In this document: positions 17,751-26,758 of the stretch, piece by piece
Layout: each line of letters begins with the position of its first letter
How positions within the stretch are numbered: the stretch's first letter is position 1
The notes under the pieces: generated by a model
Seen by the model: the letters and a program-made list of their open reading frames with translations, nothing else
Databases searched by the model: none
What the model was told of the DNA's origin: nothing
Translations under genes and position numbers: made by a program
Assembly: GCF_051380735.1 (NCBI RefSeq)
Contig: NZ_JBNYXQ010000001.1
Location: 868,001 to 932,000, forward strand
From: Janthinobacterium sp051380735
GTDB lineage: Bacteria; Pseudomonadota; Gammaproteobacteria; Burkholderiales; Burkholderiaceae_D
DNA length: 64,000 nucleotides
Direction of reading: 5' to 3'

Positions 17751-17772
17751 GGTGATCGTTACCTGACGCAGC

Positions 17773-19068
17773 TTAGATGTAAGCGGGCACTAAGCAATGC
17801 TTGTGCTCGACATGATATTCAAATTCTTCACGGAAATTCTTAATGAAGGCCCTTACCGGCATGGCAGCAGCATCGCCCAGCGCGCAAATGGTGCGGCCCT
17901 GGATGTTGTCGGCGATCGAGTTGAGCATGTCCAGGTCGTCTGGACGACCCTGCCCCTGCTCGATGCGGTGCACCATGCGGTACATCCAGCCAGTGCCTTC
18001 ACGGCAAGGCGTACACTGGCCGCACGATTCCTCGAAGTAAAAGTACGACAGGCGTTCCAGCGCCTTGACCATGCAGCGTGTTTCGTCCATCACGATGACG
18101 GCGCCCGAACCCAACATCGAACCGGCTTTGGCGATCGAGTCGTAGTCCAGATCGGTCTGCATCATGATGTCGCCGCGGATGACTGGCGCAGACGAGCCAC
18201 CAGGAATCACGGCCTTGATCTTCTTGCCACCACGCATGCCGCCTGCCAGTTCCAGCAGCTTGGCAAACGGCGTGCCGAGCGGCACTTCGTAGTTGCCCGG
18301 CAATTCCACGTCACCCGAGATCGAAAAGATCTTCGAGCCGCCGTTGTTCGGCTTGCCCATCGCCAAGTATTTCTCTGGACCGATGTTCAGCACGAACGGC
18401 ACGGCCGCAAAGGTTTCCGTGTTGTTGATGGTGGTCGGCTTGCCATACAGGCCAAACGAGGCCGGGAAAGGCGGCTTGAAGCGTGGCTGGCCTTTCTTGC
18501 CTTCCAGCGACTCGAGCAAGGCAGTTTCTTCGCCGCAGATATAGGCGCCATAACCATGGTGCGCATGCAACTGGAACGAGAATTCGCTGCCCATGATCTT
18601 GTCTCCCAGGAAGCCGGCGGCGCGCGCCTCTTCCAGCGCTTCTTCGAAACGCAGGTATTCCTGGAAGATCTCGCCGTGGATATAGTTGTAACCCACGGTG
18701 ATGCCCATCGCATAAGCGCCGATGGCCATGCCTTCGATCAGGGCATGGGGATTGTAACGGATGATGTCGCGGTCCTTGAAGGTGCCCGGCTCGCCTTCAT
18801 CTGTATTGCAGACGAGGTATTTCTGGCCCGGAAACTGGCGTGGCATGAAGCTCCATTTCAGGCCGGTAGGAAAACCCGCGCCGCCACGGCCGCGCAACGA
18901 CGAAGCCTTGAGGTCGGCGATGATCTGTTCCGGCGTGATCTTCTCTTCCAGGATGCGGCGCAGGGCCGAATAGCCACCGCGGTTCACATAATCTTGCAAA
19001 TGCCAGTTTTTGCCATCCAGATCCTTCAGGATCAATGGATCGATATGGCGATTGTGGAGTGACGTCAT
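17773..19068 (-). CDS. nuoF: NADH-quinone oxidoreductase subunit F (NADH-binding)
   Basis: 431 residues. It binds NADH and FMN and starts the electron chain. The glycine-rich FMN/NADH region is SLRGRGGAGFPTGLKWSF (about residues 57-74), followed by CNTDEGEPGTFKDR. The N3 4Fe-4S cluster is held by Cys349/352/355 (ESCGQCTPCREG) and Cys395. The start at 19068 overlaps the nuoE stop by ATGA, which fixes it against the longer open frame. Confidence 0.97.
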   Translation of the reverse strand: MTSLHNRHIDPLILKDLDGKNWHLQDYVNRGGYSALRRILEEKITPEQIIADLKASSLRGRGGAGFPTGLKWSFMPRQFPGQKYLVCNTDEGEPGTFKDRDIIRYNPHALIEGMAIGAYAMGITVGYNYIHGEIFQEYLRFEEALEEARAAGFLGDKIMGSEFSFQLHAHHGYGAYICGEETALLESLEGKKGQPRFKPPFPASFGLYGKPTTINNTETFAAVPFVLNIGPEKYLAMGKPNNGGSKIFSISGDVELPGNYEVPLGTPFAKLLELAGGMRGGKKIKAVIPGGSSAPVIRGDIMMQTDLDYDSIAKAGSMLGSGAVIVMDETRCMVKALERLSYFYFEESCGQCTPCREGTGWMYRMVHRIEQGQGRPDDLDMLNSIADNIQGRTICALGDAAAMPVRAFIKNFREEFEYHVEHKHCLVPAYI

Positions 19069-19544
19069 TTCTTGAGTTCCTCCAGCATGGCGTCGATCTT
19101 CTCGTTCGACATCCAGCTGCACATGGTTTTATTACTGACCAGCAGGACAGGCGCATCGCCGCAAGCGCCCATGCACTCGCCTTCGACCAGCGTGAACTGG
19201 CCGTCCGGGGTGGTTTCGCGGAAATCAATGCCCAGCTTCTGCTTCAGGTACTCGGCTGCGCGTACACCGCCCGACAGCGCGCATGGCAGGTTGGTGCACA
19301 CGGTGATCTTGTGCTTGCCGACCGGTTTCACGTTGTACATATTGTAGAACGTCGCAACTTCCTGCACGGCAATGGCCGGCATGCCGATATAGTCTGCCAG
19401 TTCCTTCATGGTTTCCGGCGCCAGCCAGCCCAGTTCATCCTGGGCATGGGCCAGCGCGGCCATCACGGCCGACTGGCGCTGGTCGGCCGGATACTTGGCC
19501 AGCTCGCGGTCGATTTTTTTATAGCACTGCTCTGATAACAACAT
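19065..19544 (-). CDS. nuoE: NADH-quinone oxidoreductase subunit E
   Basis: 159 residues, a thioredoxin-like 2Fe-2S protein carrying cluster N1a. The four ligands are Cys83, Cys88 (CTNLPC), Cys124 and Cys128 (CMGAC). It forms the NADH-oxidising module with NuoF, and the two genes overlap by ATGA. Confidence 0.97.
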   Translation of the reverse strand: MLLSEQCYKKIDRELAKYPADQRQSAVMAALAHAQDELGWLAPETMKELADYIGMPAIAVQEVATFYNMYNVKPVGKHKITVCTNLPCALSGGVRAAEYLKQKLGIDFRETTPDGQFTLVEGECMGACGDAPVLLVSNKTMCSWMSNEKIDAMLEELKK

Positions 19545-19556
19545 ACTTTTTGCCTC

Positions 19557-20810
19557 TTAGCGGTCAATACTGCCGAACACGATGTCTTGCGTACCGATGA
19601 TGGTCACGGCGTCGGCAATCATGTGTCCACGCGCCATTTCGTCGAGCGACTGCAAATGGGCATAGTCGGGTGCGCGCAGTTTCATGCGGTACGGCTTGTT
19701 GGCACCATCGGACACCAGGTAAATGCCGAACTCGCCTTTCGGGTGTTCGACCGCGCTGTAGGCTTCGCCCGGCGGCACGTGGAATCCTTCGGTAAACAGC
19801 TTGAAGTGGTGAATCAACGATTCCATGTTGGTCTTCATGTCGACCCGGCCCGGAGGCGCCACCTTGCGGTTGCTGGTCATCACGGGACCCGGATTGTTGC
19901 GCAGCCACTCGACGCACTGCTTGATGATGCGGTTCGACTGGCGCAGCTCTTCCACGCGCACCAGGTAGCGGTCATAGCAATCGCCGTTGGTGCCAACTGG
20001 AATGTCGAAGTCCATCAGGTCGTACACTTCGTACGGCTGCTGCTTGCGCAAGTCCCACTGCACGCCAGAACCGCGCAGCATGGCGCCGGTAAAGCCCATG
20101 GCCAGCGCATCTTCCGGGGAGACCACGCCGATGCCGACGGTCCGTTGCTTCCAGATTCGATTATCGGTCAACAGCGTTTCGTATTCGTCGACATAGGTCG
20201 GGAAACGGCGCGTGAAGTCTTCGATGAAGTCCAGCAGGGAGCCCTGGCGGTTTTCGTTCAGCTTGGCAATCGCCTTGGCGTTGCGGATGATCGAGGCCTT
20301 GTGCTGCGGCATGGCGTCAGGCAGGTCGCGATACACGCCGCCCGGACGGTAGTAGGCCGCGTGCATGCGCGCGCCCGACACCGCTTCGTAGCAGTCGAAC
20401 AGGTCTTCGCGATCGCGGAAGCAGTACAGGAACGGGCCCATGGCGCCGACGTCAAGCGCGTGCGCGCCGAGCCACATCAGGTGGTTCAGCACGCGGGTGA
20501 TTTCGTCGAACATCACGCGGATGTATTGCGCACGCAGCGGCACTTCCAGGCCCAGCAGCTTTTCGATCGCCATCACATAGGCGTGTTCATTGCACATCAT
20601 CGACACATAGTCGAGACGGTCCATGTACGGCACCGATTGCAGATAGGTCTTCTGTTCGGCCAGCTTTTCGGTGGCGCGGTGCAGCAGGCCGATATGGGGG
20701 TCGGCGCGCTGGATGACTTCGCCATCGAGCTCGAGCACCAGGCGCAGCACGCCGTGCGCTGCCGGGTGCTGCGGCCCAAAGTTCAGGGTGTAATTCTTAA
20801 TCTCAGCCAT
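19557..20810 (-). CDS. nuoD: NADH-quinone oxidoreductase subunit D
   Basis: 417 residues, related to the [NiFe]-hydrogenase large subunit without its metal site. It lines the quinone pocket. Visible motifs are NFGPQHPAAHGVLRLVLELDGE near the start, DRLDYVSMMCNEHAY and the C-terminal GTQDIVFGSIDR. NuoC and NuoD are separate genes here, unlike the fused nuoCD of E. coli. Its start overlaps the nuoC stop by one base. Confidence 0.97.
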   Translation of the reverse strand: MAEIKNYTLNFGPQHPAAHGVLRLVLELDGEVIQRADPHIGLLHRATEKLAEQKTYLQSVPYMDRLDYVSMMCNEHAYVMAIEKLLGLEVPLRAQYIRVMFDEITRVLNHLMWLGAHALDVGAMGPFLYCFRDREDLFDCYEAVSGARMHAAYYRPGGVYRDLPDAMPQHKASIIRNAKAIAKLNENRQGSLLDFIEDFTRRFPTYVDEYETLLTDNRIWKQRTVGIGVVSPEDALAMGFTGAMLRGSGVQWDLRKQQPYEVYDLMDFDIPVGTNGDCYDRYLVRVEELRQSNRIIKQCVEWLRNNPGPVMTSNRKVAPPGRVDMKTNMESLIHHFKLFTEGFHVPPGEAYSAVEHPKGEFGIYLVSDGANKPYRMKLRAPDYAHLQSLDEMARGHMIADAVTIIGTQDIVFGSIDR

Positions 20811-21403
20811 TATTTCATCCCGTAATGTTCTTCGCGGATCACGCGCGGCACGTTTTCCCGCGGCTCGATCGTCACGGGCTGGTAAATCACGCGCTTCTGT
20901 TCCGGGTCATAGCGCATCTCGACATAGCCGGAGACCGGGAAGTCCTTGCGGAACGGATGGCCGATGAAACCGTAGTCGGTCAGGATGCGGCGCAAGTCGT
21001 TATGACCTTCGAACAAGATGCCCAGCAGGTCAAACGCTTCGCGCTCGTACCAGTTGACCGAACGCCAGATGCCGATCACGGACGGCAGCAGCGGCATGTC
21101 GTCGTCTGGTGCGAATACGCGCACGCGCACGCGCCAGTTGTGCTTGACCGACAGCAAATGCGAAACGGCCGCAAAACGCAGCCCATCCCAGCTACCGTCG
21201 CCATAGGTCGAATAGTCAACGCCGCACAGGTCGAGCAGTTGCTCGAAATGCAGGGTCGGATCGTCGCGCAAGGTTTGCATCACGGCCAGGTAATCCTCGG
21301 CCTTGACCACCATCGTCACTTCGCCCAGCGCAACACTGATGCTGGCGCGTTCGCCCAGGGCAGTGCCGAGGGCGTTTTGCAATACTTCTAAATGTGTTGT
21401 CAT
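20810..21403 (-). CDS. nuoC: NADH-quinone oxidoreductase subunit C
   Basis: 197 residues of the 30-kDa subunit family. The signature SVNWYEREAFDLLGILFEGHNDLRRILTDYGFIGHPFRKDFPV is present. It packs against NuoD and NuoI in the connecting part of complex I. Coupled to nuoD through a TAATG overlap. Confidence 0.97.
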   Translation of the reverse strand: MTTHLEVLQNALGTALGERASISVALGEVTMVVKAEDYLAVMQTLRDDPTLHFEQLLDLCGVDYSTYGDGSWDGLRFAAVSHLLSVKHNWRVRVRVFAPDDDMPLLPSVIGIWRSVNWYEREAFDLLGILFEGHNDLRRILTDYGFIGHPFRKDFPVSGYVEMRYDPEQKRVIYQPVTIEPRENVPRVIREEHYGMK

Positions 21404-21420
21404 AATCTGAAGCGGCCCGG

Positions 21421-21897
21421 TTAGCGTGCGATCGTACTGGTACGCTTGATCTTGTTCTGCAGTTGCATGATGCCGTACAGCAGCGCTTCGGCTGTCGGAG
21501 GGCAGCCAGGCACATACACGTCAACGGGAACGATGCGGTCGCAACCGCGCACCACGGAATACGAATAATGGTAGTACCCTCCGCCATTGGCGCAGGAACC
21601 CATCGAGATAACCCAGCGCGGCTCGGCCATCTGGTCGTAGACCTTGCGCAGTGCCGGCGCCATCTTGTTGCACAAGGTGCCGGCAACGATCATCACGTCG
21701 GACTGACGCGGCGATGGACGGAACACGACGCCGAAGCGGTCCATGTCGTAGCGGGCTGCGCCCACATGCATCATTTCGACCGCACAGCAGGCCAGACCGA
21801 ACGTCATCGGGAACATCGACCCGGTACGCGCCCAGTTGATCAGCTTGTCGGCCGAGGTGGTGATGAAACCTTCGCTTAATACGCCTTCAATAGCCAT
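21421..21897 (-). CDS. nuoB: NADH-quinone oxidoreductase subunit B
   Basis: 158 residues. It holds the terminal cluster N2 through Cys37, Cys38 (GLACCAVEMMH), Cys102 (GSCANGGG) and Cys132 (VPGCPPT). N2 passes electrons to quinone. It lies three bases after the nuoA stop. Confidence 0.97.
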   Translation of the reverse strand: MAIEGVLSEGFITTSADKLINWARTGSMFPMTFGLACCAVEMMHVGAARYDMDRFGVVFRPSPRQSDVMIVAGTLCNKMAPALRKVYDQMAEPRWVISMGSCANGGGYYHYSYSVVRGCDRIVPVDVYVPGCPPTAEALLYGIMQLQNKIKRTSTIAR

Positions 21898-21900
21898 GGC

Positions 21901-22260
21901 TTATTCCCAGTCAAGGGCACCTTTCTTCCAAATGTACCAAAATCCGACCACGAATTCGGCGATAAACACCATCATCGTGACGAAACCGGCCCAGCCCAGG
22001 TCGCGCATTGCCACGCCCCACGGGAAAAAGAATGCGGTTTCCAGATCGAACAAAATAAACAGGATTGCAACCAGATAGTAGCGCACATCAAACTTCATGC
22101 GAGCATCTTCGAATGCCTCAAAACCGCATTCGTACGGGGAGAGTTTTGCTGCGTCGGGCCGATGAGGACCCAGGATGCGGCCCAGGACCTGGGGCGCAAT
22201 GCCGACACCAAGGCCGACAAGAATAAACAGCAGGACGGGGAAGTAATTTTCGAGGTTCAC
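21901..22260 (-). CDS. nuoA: NADH-quinone oxidoreductase subunit A (GTG start)
   Basis: 119 residues and three transmembrane helices (PVLLFILVGLGVGIAPQVLG; VRYYLVAILFILFDLETAFFFPW; FVTMMVFIAEFVVGFWYIW). The family motif KLSPYECGFEAFEDARMKFDVRYYLVAI is present. It begins with GTG, and no clear Shine-Dalgarno sequence precedes it, which may set a modest initiation rate for the first gene of the operon. The nuo promoter should lie in 22261-22377, but I cannot point to a clear -35/-10 pair. Confidence 0.95.
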   Translation of the reverse strand: MNLENYFPVLLFILVGLGVGIAPQVLGRILGPHRPDAAKLSPYECGFEAFEDARMKFDVRYYLVAILFILFDLETAFFFPWGVAMRDLGWAGFVTMMVFIAEFVVGFWYIWKKGALDWE

Positions 22261-22377
22261 GATTTGATGAGCTTATATTGAACGATCGGTTAAATGAGGA
22301 CGCCGCGGTGATTTGCAGCGTATCTAACGCACGATCCCAATCAGGGCTACGATCAGGATCGAACGACACATCCTCGT

Positions 22378-22430
22378 AAAAAAAGCCAGCAACTTTGTAC
22401 GAGCCATGGCTCGTGCGCCGTTGCTGGCTT
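22378..22430 (-). terminator. Terminator after tRNA-Leu with nested palindrome
   Basis: An 11-bp perfect stem (AAGCCAGCAAC/GTTGCTGGCTT) is followed on the minus strand by T7. Its loop contains a second perfect 16-bp palindrome, ACGAGCCATGGCTCGT (22400-22415). The structure starts 9 bases after the tRNA 3' end. It separates tRNA-Leu transcription from the nuo operon. Confidence 0.85.
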
Positions 22431-22438
22431 CTGATTTC

Positions 22439-22523
22439 TGGTGCCGACGACGAGACTCGAACTCGTACAGCTTTCGCCACTACCCCCTCAAGATAGCGTG
22501 TCTACCAATTTCACCACGTCGGC
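22439..22523 (-). tRNA. tRNA-Leu(GAG)
   Basis: 85 bases with the CCA end encoded. The acceptor stem GCCGACG pairs with CGTCGGC. The D-arm (GGTGAAATTGGTAGAC), the anticodon arm CTATC-TTGAGGG-GGTAG with anticodon GAG, a long variable arm typical of class II tRNAs and the T-arm (CGAGTTCGAGTCTCG) are all present. One anticodon-stem pair is T-G. Position between secG and nuoA is the usual arrangement in related betaproteobacteria. Confidence 0.97.
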
Positions 22524-22704
22524 GGTAAGGCCCGTATTCTACTCTGCTTTGCTGCTAAAGTTAATGCAGAAATGCATCAAAACAGAGATAAAAACGATAA
22601 ATTTTTACAGCTAATGCCTCTGAATTGCGTTTTCCTGGCGTACTGCCAAAACATTGAGCAATATTCTGCCCGTAATGAGAATTACTCTCGACAAACCGAC
22701 CGAA

Positions 22705-23124
22705 TTACTTCGGAATCGTGTTTGCCGGTGCGTCGGCAGCTGGCTTGGCCGGCACGGTTGCGGCTGGCACGCCGGTGGCTGGCGCCACTGGCGCAGCCGG
22801 AGCGGCACCAGGAATGGCGCCGGCGCCGGTCACTGGCACCGGCTTGACGACCTTGTCCATCACGCCGCCGCCAACAGCAGTGGCGCGCTGGTTGGCCATC
22901 AGTGACAGCGCCAGGGTAGCGCCGAAGAAGATGGCGGCAGCAACGCCGGTCGACTTCGACATGAAGTTTGACGAACCCGTCGCACCGAACAGGCTGCCGG
23001 ACGCGCCGGAACCGAAGGCGGCACCCATATCGGCACCCTTGCCGTGCTGCAGCAACACCAGCGCAATAATCGACAAAGCGGACACTACCTGTACCACGAC
23101 TACCAGATTGAACATCATGTTCAT
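22705..23124 (-). CDS. secG: Preprotein translocase subunit SecG
   Basis: 139 residues. Two transmembrane helices (MFNLVVVVQVVSALSIIALVLLQ and STGVAAAIFFGATLALSLMA) flank the family loop HGKGADMGAAFGSGASGSLFGATGSSNF. The C-terminal ~50 residues are an Ala/Pro-rich, low-complexity cytoplasmic tail (PVTGAGAIPGAAPAAPVAPA...) longer than in E. coli. SecG assists SecYE in protein export. It follows tpiA by 28 bases. Confidence 0.95.
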   Translation of the reverse strand: MNMMFNLVVVVQVVSALSIIALVLLQHGKGADMGAAFGSGASGSLFGATGSSNFMSKSTGVAAAIFFGATLALSLMANQRATAVGGGVMDKVVKPVPVTGAGAIPGAAPAAPVAPATGVPAATVPAKPAADAPANTIPK

Positions 23125-23152
23125 TGCAATTCCATTCTTAGTTTAAAGTGAT

Positions 23153-23902
23153 TCAATCAGCGGCGTGAATAATCGCCAGGAAATCCGCCGCCTTCAATGC
23201 CGCTCCACCGATCAGACCGCCATCGATATCCGGCATTGCCATCAATTCTTTCGCGTTCTCCGGCTTCATGCTGCCGCCGTACAGGATCTGCACGCCGGCG
23301 GCCGCTACCGCATTCTTTGCCGCCAGTTGGCCGCGCAGCACCTGGTGCACTTCCTGCGCCATTTGCGGCGTGGCCGTCTTGCCGGTGCCGATGGCCCAGA
23401 CCGGCTCGTAAGCGAGCACCAGCTTCGCCACGTCGGCCTCTTTGATGGCTTCCAGCACCGCGTTCAGCTGCTTGGCTACCACGGCGTCGGTCTGCCCTGC
23501 TTCGCGCTCGTCGAGATGCTCGCCGATGCAAACGATGGGCGTGATGCCCGCTGCCAGCGCCGCAACTGTCTTGGCCGCCACTTTCGCGTCGGTCTCGCCA
23601 TGATAGGCGCGCCGCTCGGAGTGACCCAGGATCACGTAGCTGCTGGCAAAATCCTGCAGCATCGCGGTCGAGATTTCCCCAGTGTAGGCGCCACTGGCCT
23701 GCGCCGAAACATCTTGTGCACCCCAGGCCAGGCTTGAACCTGTCAATTGCGCCTGGCACTGCGCCAGATAAGGCGCGGGAACACAGACAGCGCTGGCTGC
23801 GCCATCGGCGCCCAAGCCAGCAACTATTTCAGACAATAACACCGCGTTCGAGGTGCGACTGCCGTTCATTTTCCAATTTCCCACGACGAGTTTGCGACGC
23901 AT
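23153..23902 (-). CDS. tpiA: Triosephosphate isomerase
   Basis: 249 residues, full length. It interconverts dihydroxyacetone phosphate and glyceraldehyde 3-phosphate. The catalytic residues are visible: Lys11 (GNWKMN), His94 (LGHSERR) and Glu166 (LAYEPVWAIGTG). The phosphate-binding LYGGSMKPENAKELM and IDGGLIGGAAL motifs are near the C-terminus. Co-oriented with secG. Confidence 0.98.
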   Translation of the reverse strand: MRRKLVVGNWKMNGSRTSNAVLLSEIVAGLGADGAASAVCVPAPYLAQCQAQLTGSSLAWGAQDVSAQASGAYTGEISTAMLQDFASSYVILGHSERRAYHGETDAKVAAKTVAALAAGITPIVCIGEHLDEREAGQTDAVVAKQLNAVLEAIKEADVAKLVLAYEPVWAIGTGKTATPQMAQEVHQVLRGQLAAKNAVAAAGVQILYGGSMKPENAKELMAMPDIDGGLIGGAALKAADFLAIIHAAD

Positions 23903-23974
23903 GGTAGCCTAAATTTTAATAACCCGTCATTCTAACGCTACCACTGTTGGCGGTCAAACCACTAGCTGCTGCTT

Positions 23975-24955
23975 TCAAGCAACTTGCAACATGATCTTGC
24001 CGATGTGCGTGCTCGCTTCCATCAGCGCATGCGCCTCGCCGGCCTTGTCCAAGGGGAAAGTTTTATAGATCACGGGCTTGATCTTGCCGGCCTCGATCAG
24101 CGGCCAGACGGTGTCGCGCAAATGCCGGGCAACTGCTGCTTTGAAGGCTACCGAACGGGGACGCAAGGTCGAGCCGGTGACCGTCAGGCGGCGGCGCAGC
24201 AAGGTGCCCAGGTCCAGCTCCGCGCTGGTGCCGCCCTGCACGGCGATCAGGCCGATGCGGCCATCGTCGGCCAGGCAAGCGATTTCACGCGGCAGGTAGT
24301 CGCCGCCGACCATGTCGAGAATCACGTCGACGCCCTTGCCATTGGTCAGTTCCTTGACGACAGCAACGAAATCTTCGGTGCGGTAATTGATGCCGCGCTC
24401 GGCGCCCAGCGCTTCGCAGGCGCGCGCTTTTTCATCGCTGCCGGCGGTGGCGAACACGCGGTGACCCAGCGCGCTGGCCAGCTGGATTGCCGCCACGCCT
24501 ATGCCCGAGCTACCGCCCTGCACCAGCAAAGTATCGCTGCCCGACAGCGCGCAGCGGTCAAACACATTGCTCCAGACGGTGAAGAAGTTTTCCGGCAGGG
24601 ATGCGCCCTCTAACGCCGTCAGGCCTGCCGGCAGGGGCAGGCACTGGCCGGCGGGTGCGGCGCAATATTCGGCATAGCCACCACCCTGCACCAGCGCACA
24701 GACCAGGTCGCCCGCCTTGAAACCGGTGCCTTCGAAATCGCCATCAACCAGTTCGCCCGCTACTTCCAGGCCGGGCAGGTCGGAAGCGCCGCTCGGGGGA
24801 GCATATTTGCCCAGGCGCTGCAGTACGTCGGGACGGTTGATGCCGGCCGCGTGCACCTTGATCAGCAGTTCGCCCGCCTTCAATACAGGCAGGGGACGTT
24901 CGGCAATTTTCAGGACGTCAAAGGGACCGGGTTGGCTGATTTCAACTGCGCGCAT
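23975..24955 (-). CDS. NAD(P)H:quinone oxidoreductase (zinc-less MDR family)
   Basis: 326 residues of the medium-chain dehydrogenase/reductase superfamily, close to the PIG3/QorB group. The N-terminal GroES-like domain has INRPDVLQRLGKYAPPSGASDLPGLEVAGEL. The Rossmann fold has LLVQGGSSGIGVAAIQLASALG (about residues 142-164). Zinc ligands of alcohol dehydrogenases are not apparent. It probably reduces quinones with NADPH. Probably monocistronic. Confidence 0.85.
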   Translation of the reverse strand: MRAVEISQPGPFDVLKIAERPLPVLKAGELLIKVHAAGINRPDVLQRLGKYAPPSGASDLPGLEVAGELVDGDFEGTGFKAGDLVCALVQGGGYAEYCAAPAGQCLPLPAGLTALEGASLPENFFTVWSNVFDRCALSGSDTLLVQGGSSGIGVAAIQLASALGHRVFATAGSDEKARACEALGAERGINYRTEDFVAVVKELTNGKGVDVILDMVGGDYLPREIACLADDGRIGLIAVQGGTSAELDLGTLLRRRLTVTGSTLRPRSVAFKAAVARHLRDTVWPLIEAGKIKPVIYKTFPLDKAGEAHALMEASTHIGKIMLQVA

Positions 24956-25035
24956 GGCAAGGCTCTCTTAAGGCAAAGAGCGATTGTACGCCAAGCTTGC
25001 ACGCCTTGCAGAAGCCAGACGCGCCCTGTCCTGCG

Positions 25036-25644
25036 CTATTCACCACCGGTTCTGGAGGTCTGCGGCAAGGGGGTGCCGGGCTTCCACCTGGCAGACAAGG
25101 CCTGCCCTTCTTCCAACTGCTCGTGCGTCATCTTGCGCACCACGGCGGCACGTTGCTCGGCCGCATTCGAAGAGCCATTGGCGGCGGCCAGGTTCCACAA
25201 CATATAGGCGATCACATTATCCTGCTGCACCCCGCCCATGTGATAACGGTACATCAGCCCCAGCACCTGCTGCGCCTCGGCATGGTTCTGCTCGGCCGCC
25301 TTGCGAAACCAGCTGACAGCCTGCTTGTGGTCCTGCAGCACGGCGTTACCCGTGTAATACATGGCGCCCACCACATATTGCGCGTCGGCTTTGCCCTGCT
25401 CGGCTGCCTTGCGGTGCCAGAACATGGCTTGCTTGTAATCCTGCGGCAAGCCGCGCCCCATGTAGTACATCAGGCCCAGCAGGTGCTGGGCGTCGGCGTT
25501 GCCGGCCTTGGCCAGCGGTAAAATTTCCTTGTAGGCCAGCGCATAATTCTTGTTGTTGTAGGCGCTGGCACCTTCGCTGAAGCCGGCCTTGGCCGGCAAC
25601 TGTATCGCGAACAGCATGCATAGTGTAATGATCAGTTTTTTCAT
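25036..25644 (-). CDS. Secreted Sel1-like repeat protein
   Basis: 202 residues. A signal peptide (MKKLIITLCMLFAIQLPAKA) precedes about four Sel1/TPR-like repeats. These are recognisable as A-x-A-Q-x-x-L-G-x-M-Y units, such as ADAQHLLGLMYYMGRGLPQD, ADAQYVVGAMYYTGNAVLQD and AEAQQVLGLMYRYHMGGVQQD. Such solenoids mediate protein-protein contacts, often in the envelope. Binding partner unknown. Confidence 0.85.
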   Translation of the reverse strand: MKKLIITLCMLFAIQLPAKAGFSEGASAYNNKNYALAYKEILPLAKAGNADAQHLLGLMYYMGRGLPQDYKQAMFWHRKAAEQGKADAQYVVGAMYYTGNAVLQDHKQAVSWFRKAAEQNHAEAQQVLGLMYRYHMGGVQQDNVIAYMLWNLAAANGSSNAAEQRAAVVRKMTHEQLEEGQALSARWKPGTPLPQTSRTGGE

Positions 25645-25718
25645 CGGAATGGGATGTGGTCTGACTGCTTTTATTATCGCGCACGGCGGCGGGACACCCG
25701 GGAAATCCCTTGCTGCCC

Positions 25719-26480
25719 TTACTTCCAGCTGACTTTACCAAGGCCGTCGACGCTGACATCGCGGTTGGCAGGCTTGCCATACACCACCACCGACCCCAGG
25801 CCACTGAGGTTCAGCTTGGCATTGCTGCGGGCATTGACGATGGCGTTGCCCAGGCCACTCAAGTCAAGGTTGACCGCATCGGCCTCGAATTGTTGCGCAT
25901 TCAGGCTGCCCAGGCCGCCCAGCGACGCCTTGAGCACGCGGCCGCGCCCGCCCAGCACCACCGAACCGGCCCCTTGCAGGTCGAGTTCGGCCTTGTCGTT
26001 ATTGCCGATCCACAGCTGCATGCTGCCCACGCCGCCCAAGGTGGCGCTCAATTTGCGGTAGTCGCCCACCACCTTCACGCTGCCGGCCCCTTCCAGTGAC
26101 AGGGTCAGCTCGTCGCCCGTAAAACCGGACACATCGGTGCTACCGAAGCCTTCCGAGCTCACCTCGCGCAGGTTGGGCAAGACCAGGTCGGCACGGATAG
26201 AACCAGGACTCAGCTTGAAGCCGCGCACTTCCGTTTCGATATGCAAGGTGTCGCCGCTTTGCGCCGTGCTGACATCGGCAATATAGCGCTTGTCGGCCGT
26301 GATGCTCAGCGACGCTACATTGCCCTGGCGGATGCGCACTTCCATCACGCCATCGAGCTTGACGCGCACCACGCGCGCGTCGACCGTGCGCATTTCCAGT
26401 TGCCGCGTTTCGGCAGACACGGCACGTATCAGGCCGAACGTGGCCAGGAAAGCCAGCGCAAAGTGCAGGGTTTTTTTCAT
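25719..26480 (-). CDS. GIN-domain (DUF2807) secreted protein
   Basis: 253 residues. The start at 26480 is chosen because it begins a signal peptide (MKKTLHFALAFLATFGLIRAVSA); the open frame extends 126 codons further without a plausible protein. The mature part is a right-handed beta-helix of the putative auto-transporter adhesin (head GIN) type, with many repeated short turns (GFGSTDVSG, GAGSVKV, GVGSMQL, GAGSVVL, GLGSLNA, GLGNAIV, GLGSVVV). Probably periplasmic or surface. Function unknown. Confidence 0.85.
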   Translation of the reverse strand: MKKTLHFALAFLATFGLIRAVSAETRQLEMRTVDARVVRVKLDGVMEVRIRQGNVASLSITADKRYIADVSTAQSGDTLHIETEVRGFKLSPGSIRADLVLPNLREVSSEGFGSTDVSGFTGDELTLSLEGAGSVKVVGDYRKLSATLGGVGSMQLWIGNNDKAELDLQGAGSVVLGGRGRVLKASLGGLGSLNAQQFEADAVNLDLSGLGNAIVNARSNAKLNLSGLGSVVVYGKPANRDVSVDGLGKVSWK

Positions 26481-26557
26481 TGTATTCCTTGATATCTTGT
26501 TTTTATGTGCGACGGCAAGCGGCCACTCTAGCAGCGGCCAATATTGCTGGCAATCAC

Positions 26558-26758
26558 TTATGCGAAGAAGGCTTTTGGGGTGGCAACAAGGCGCTTGGCC
26601 CTGACCTGCACGATATGTGCTTCCGGCGTTTTGGCGAGGGCCACGCCCTGGTAGCTGGAACTGGCTACTTGCAAGGCCGGCGCCGGCGCGTAGCAGCTGG
26701 CGCCGAGCAGGACGGCGGCGGTAATGACAATGGCTTCCATGTGTTTGGCGACGTTCAT
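26558..26758 (-). CDS. Small exported or membrane protein, 66 aa
   Basis: Supported mainly by an excellent ribosome site (AGAGGAGATC, 4 bases before the ATG) and by a plausible N-terminal hydrophobic segment (EAIVITAAVLLGASCYA). A short polar tail with PAPALQVASSSYQ follows. The cysteine after LLGAS resembles but does not match a lipobox well. No known family recognised. It stands alone between the GIN-domain gene and the chemoreceptor gene. Confidence 0.55.
   Translation of the reverse strand: MNVAKHMEAIVITAAVLLGASCYAPAPALQVASSSYQGVALAKTPEAHIVQVRAKRLVATPKAFFA

Noticed and set aside
15951..17843. A 630-codon open frame on the plus strand across nuoG
   Set aside because: It lies antisense to a fully conserved nuoG. 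High GC content at third codon positions removes stops from opposite frames. The composition (His/Gln/Arg/Val-rich) is typical of such shadows.
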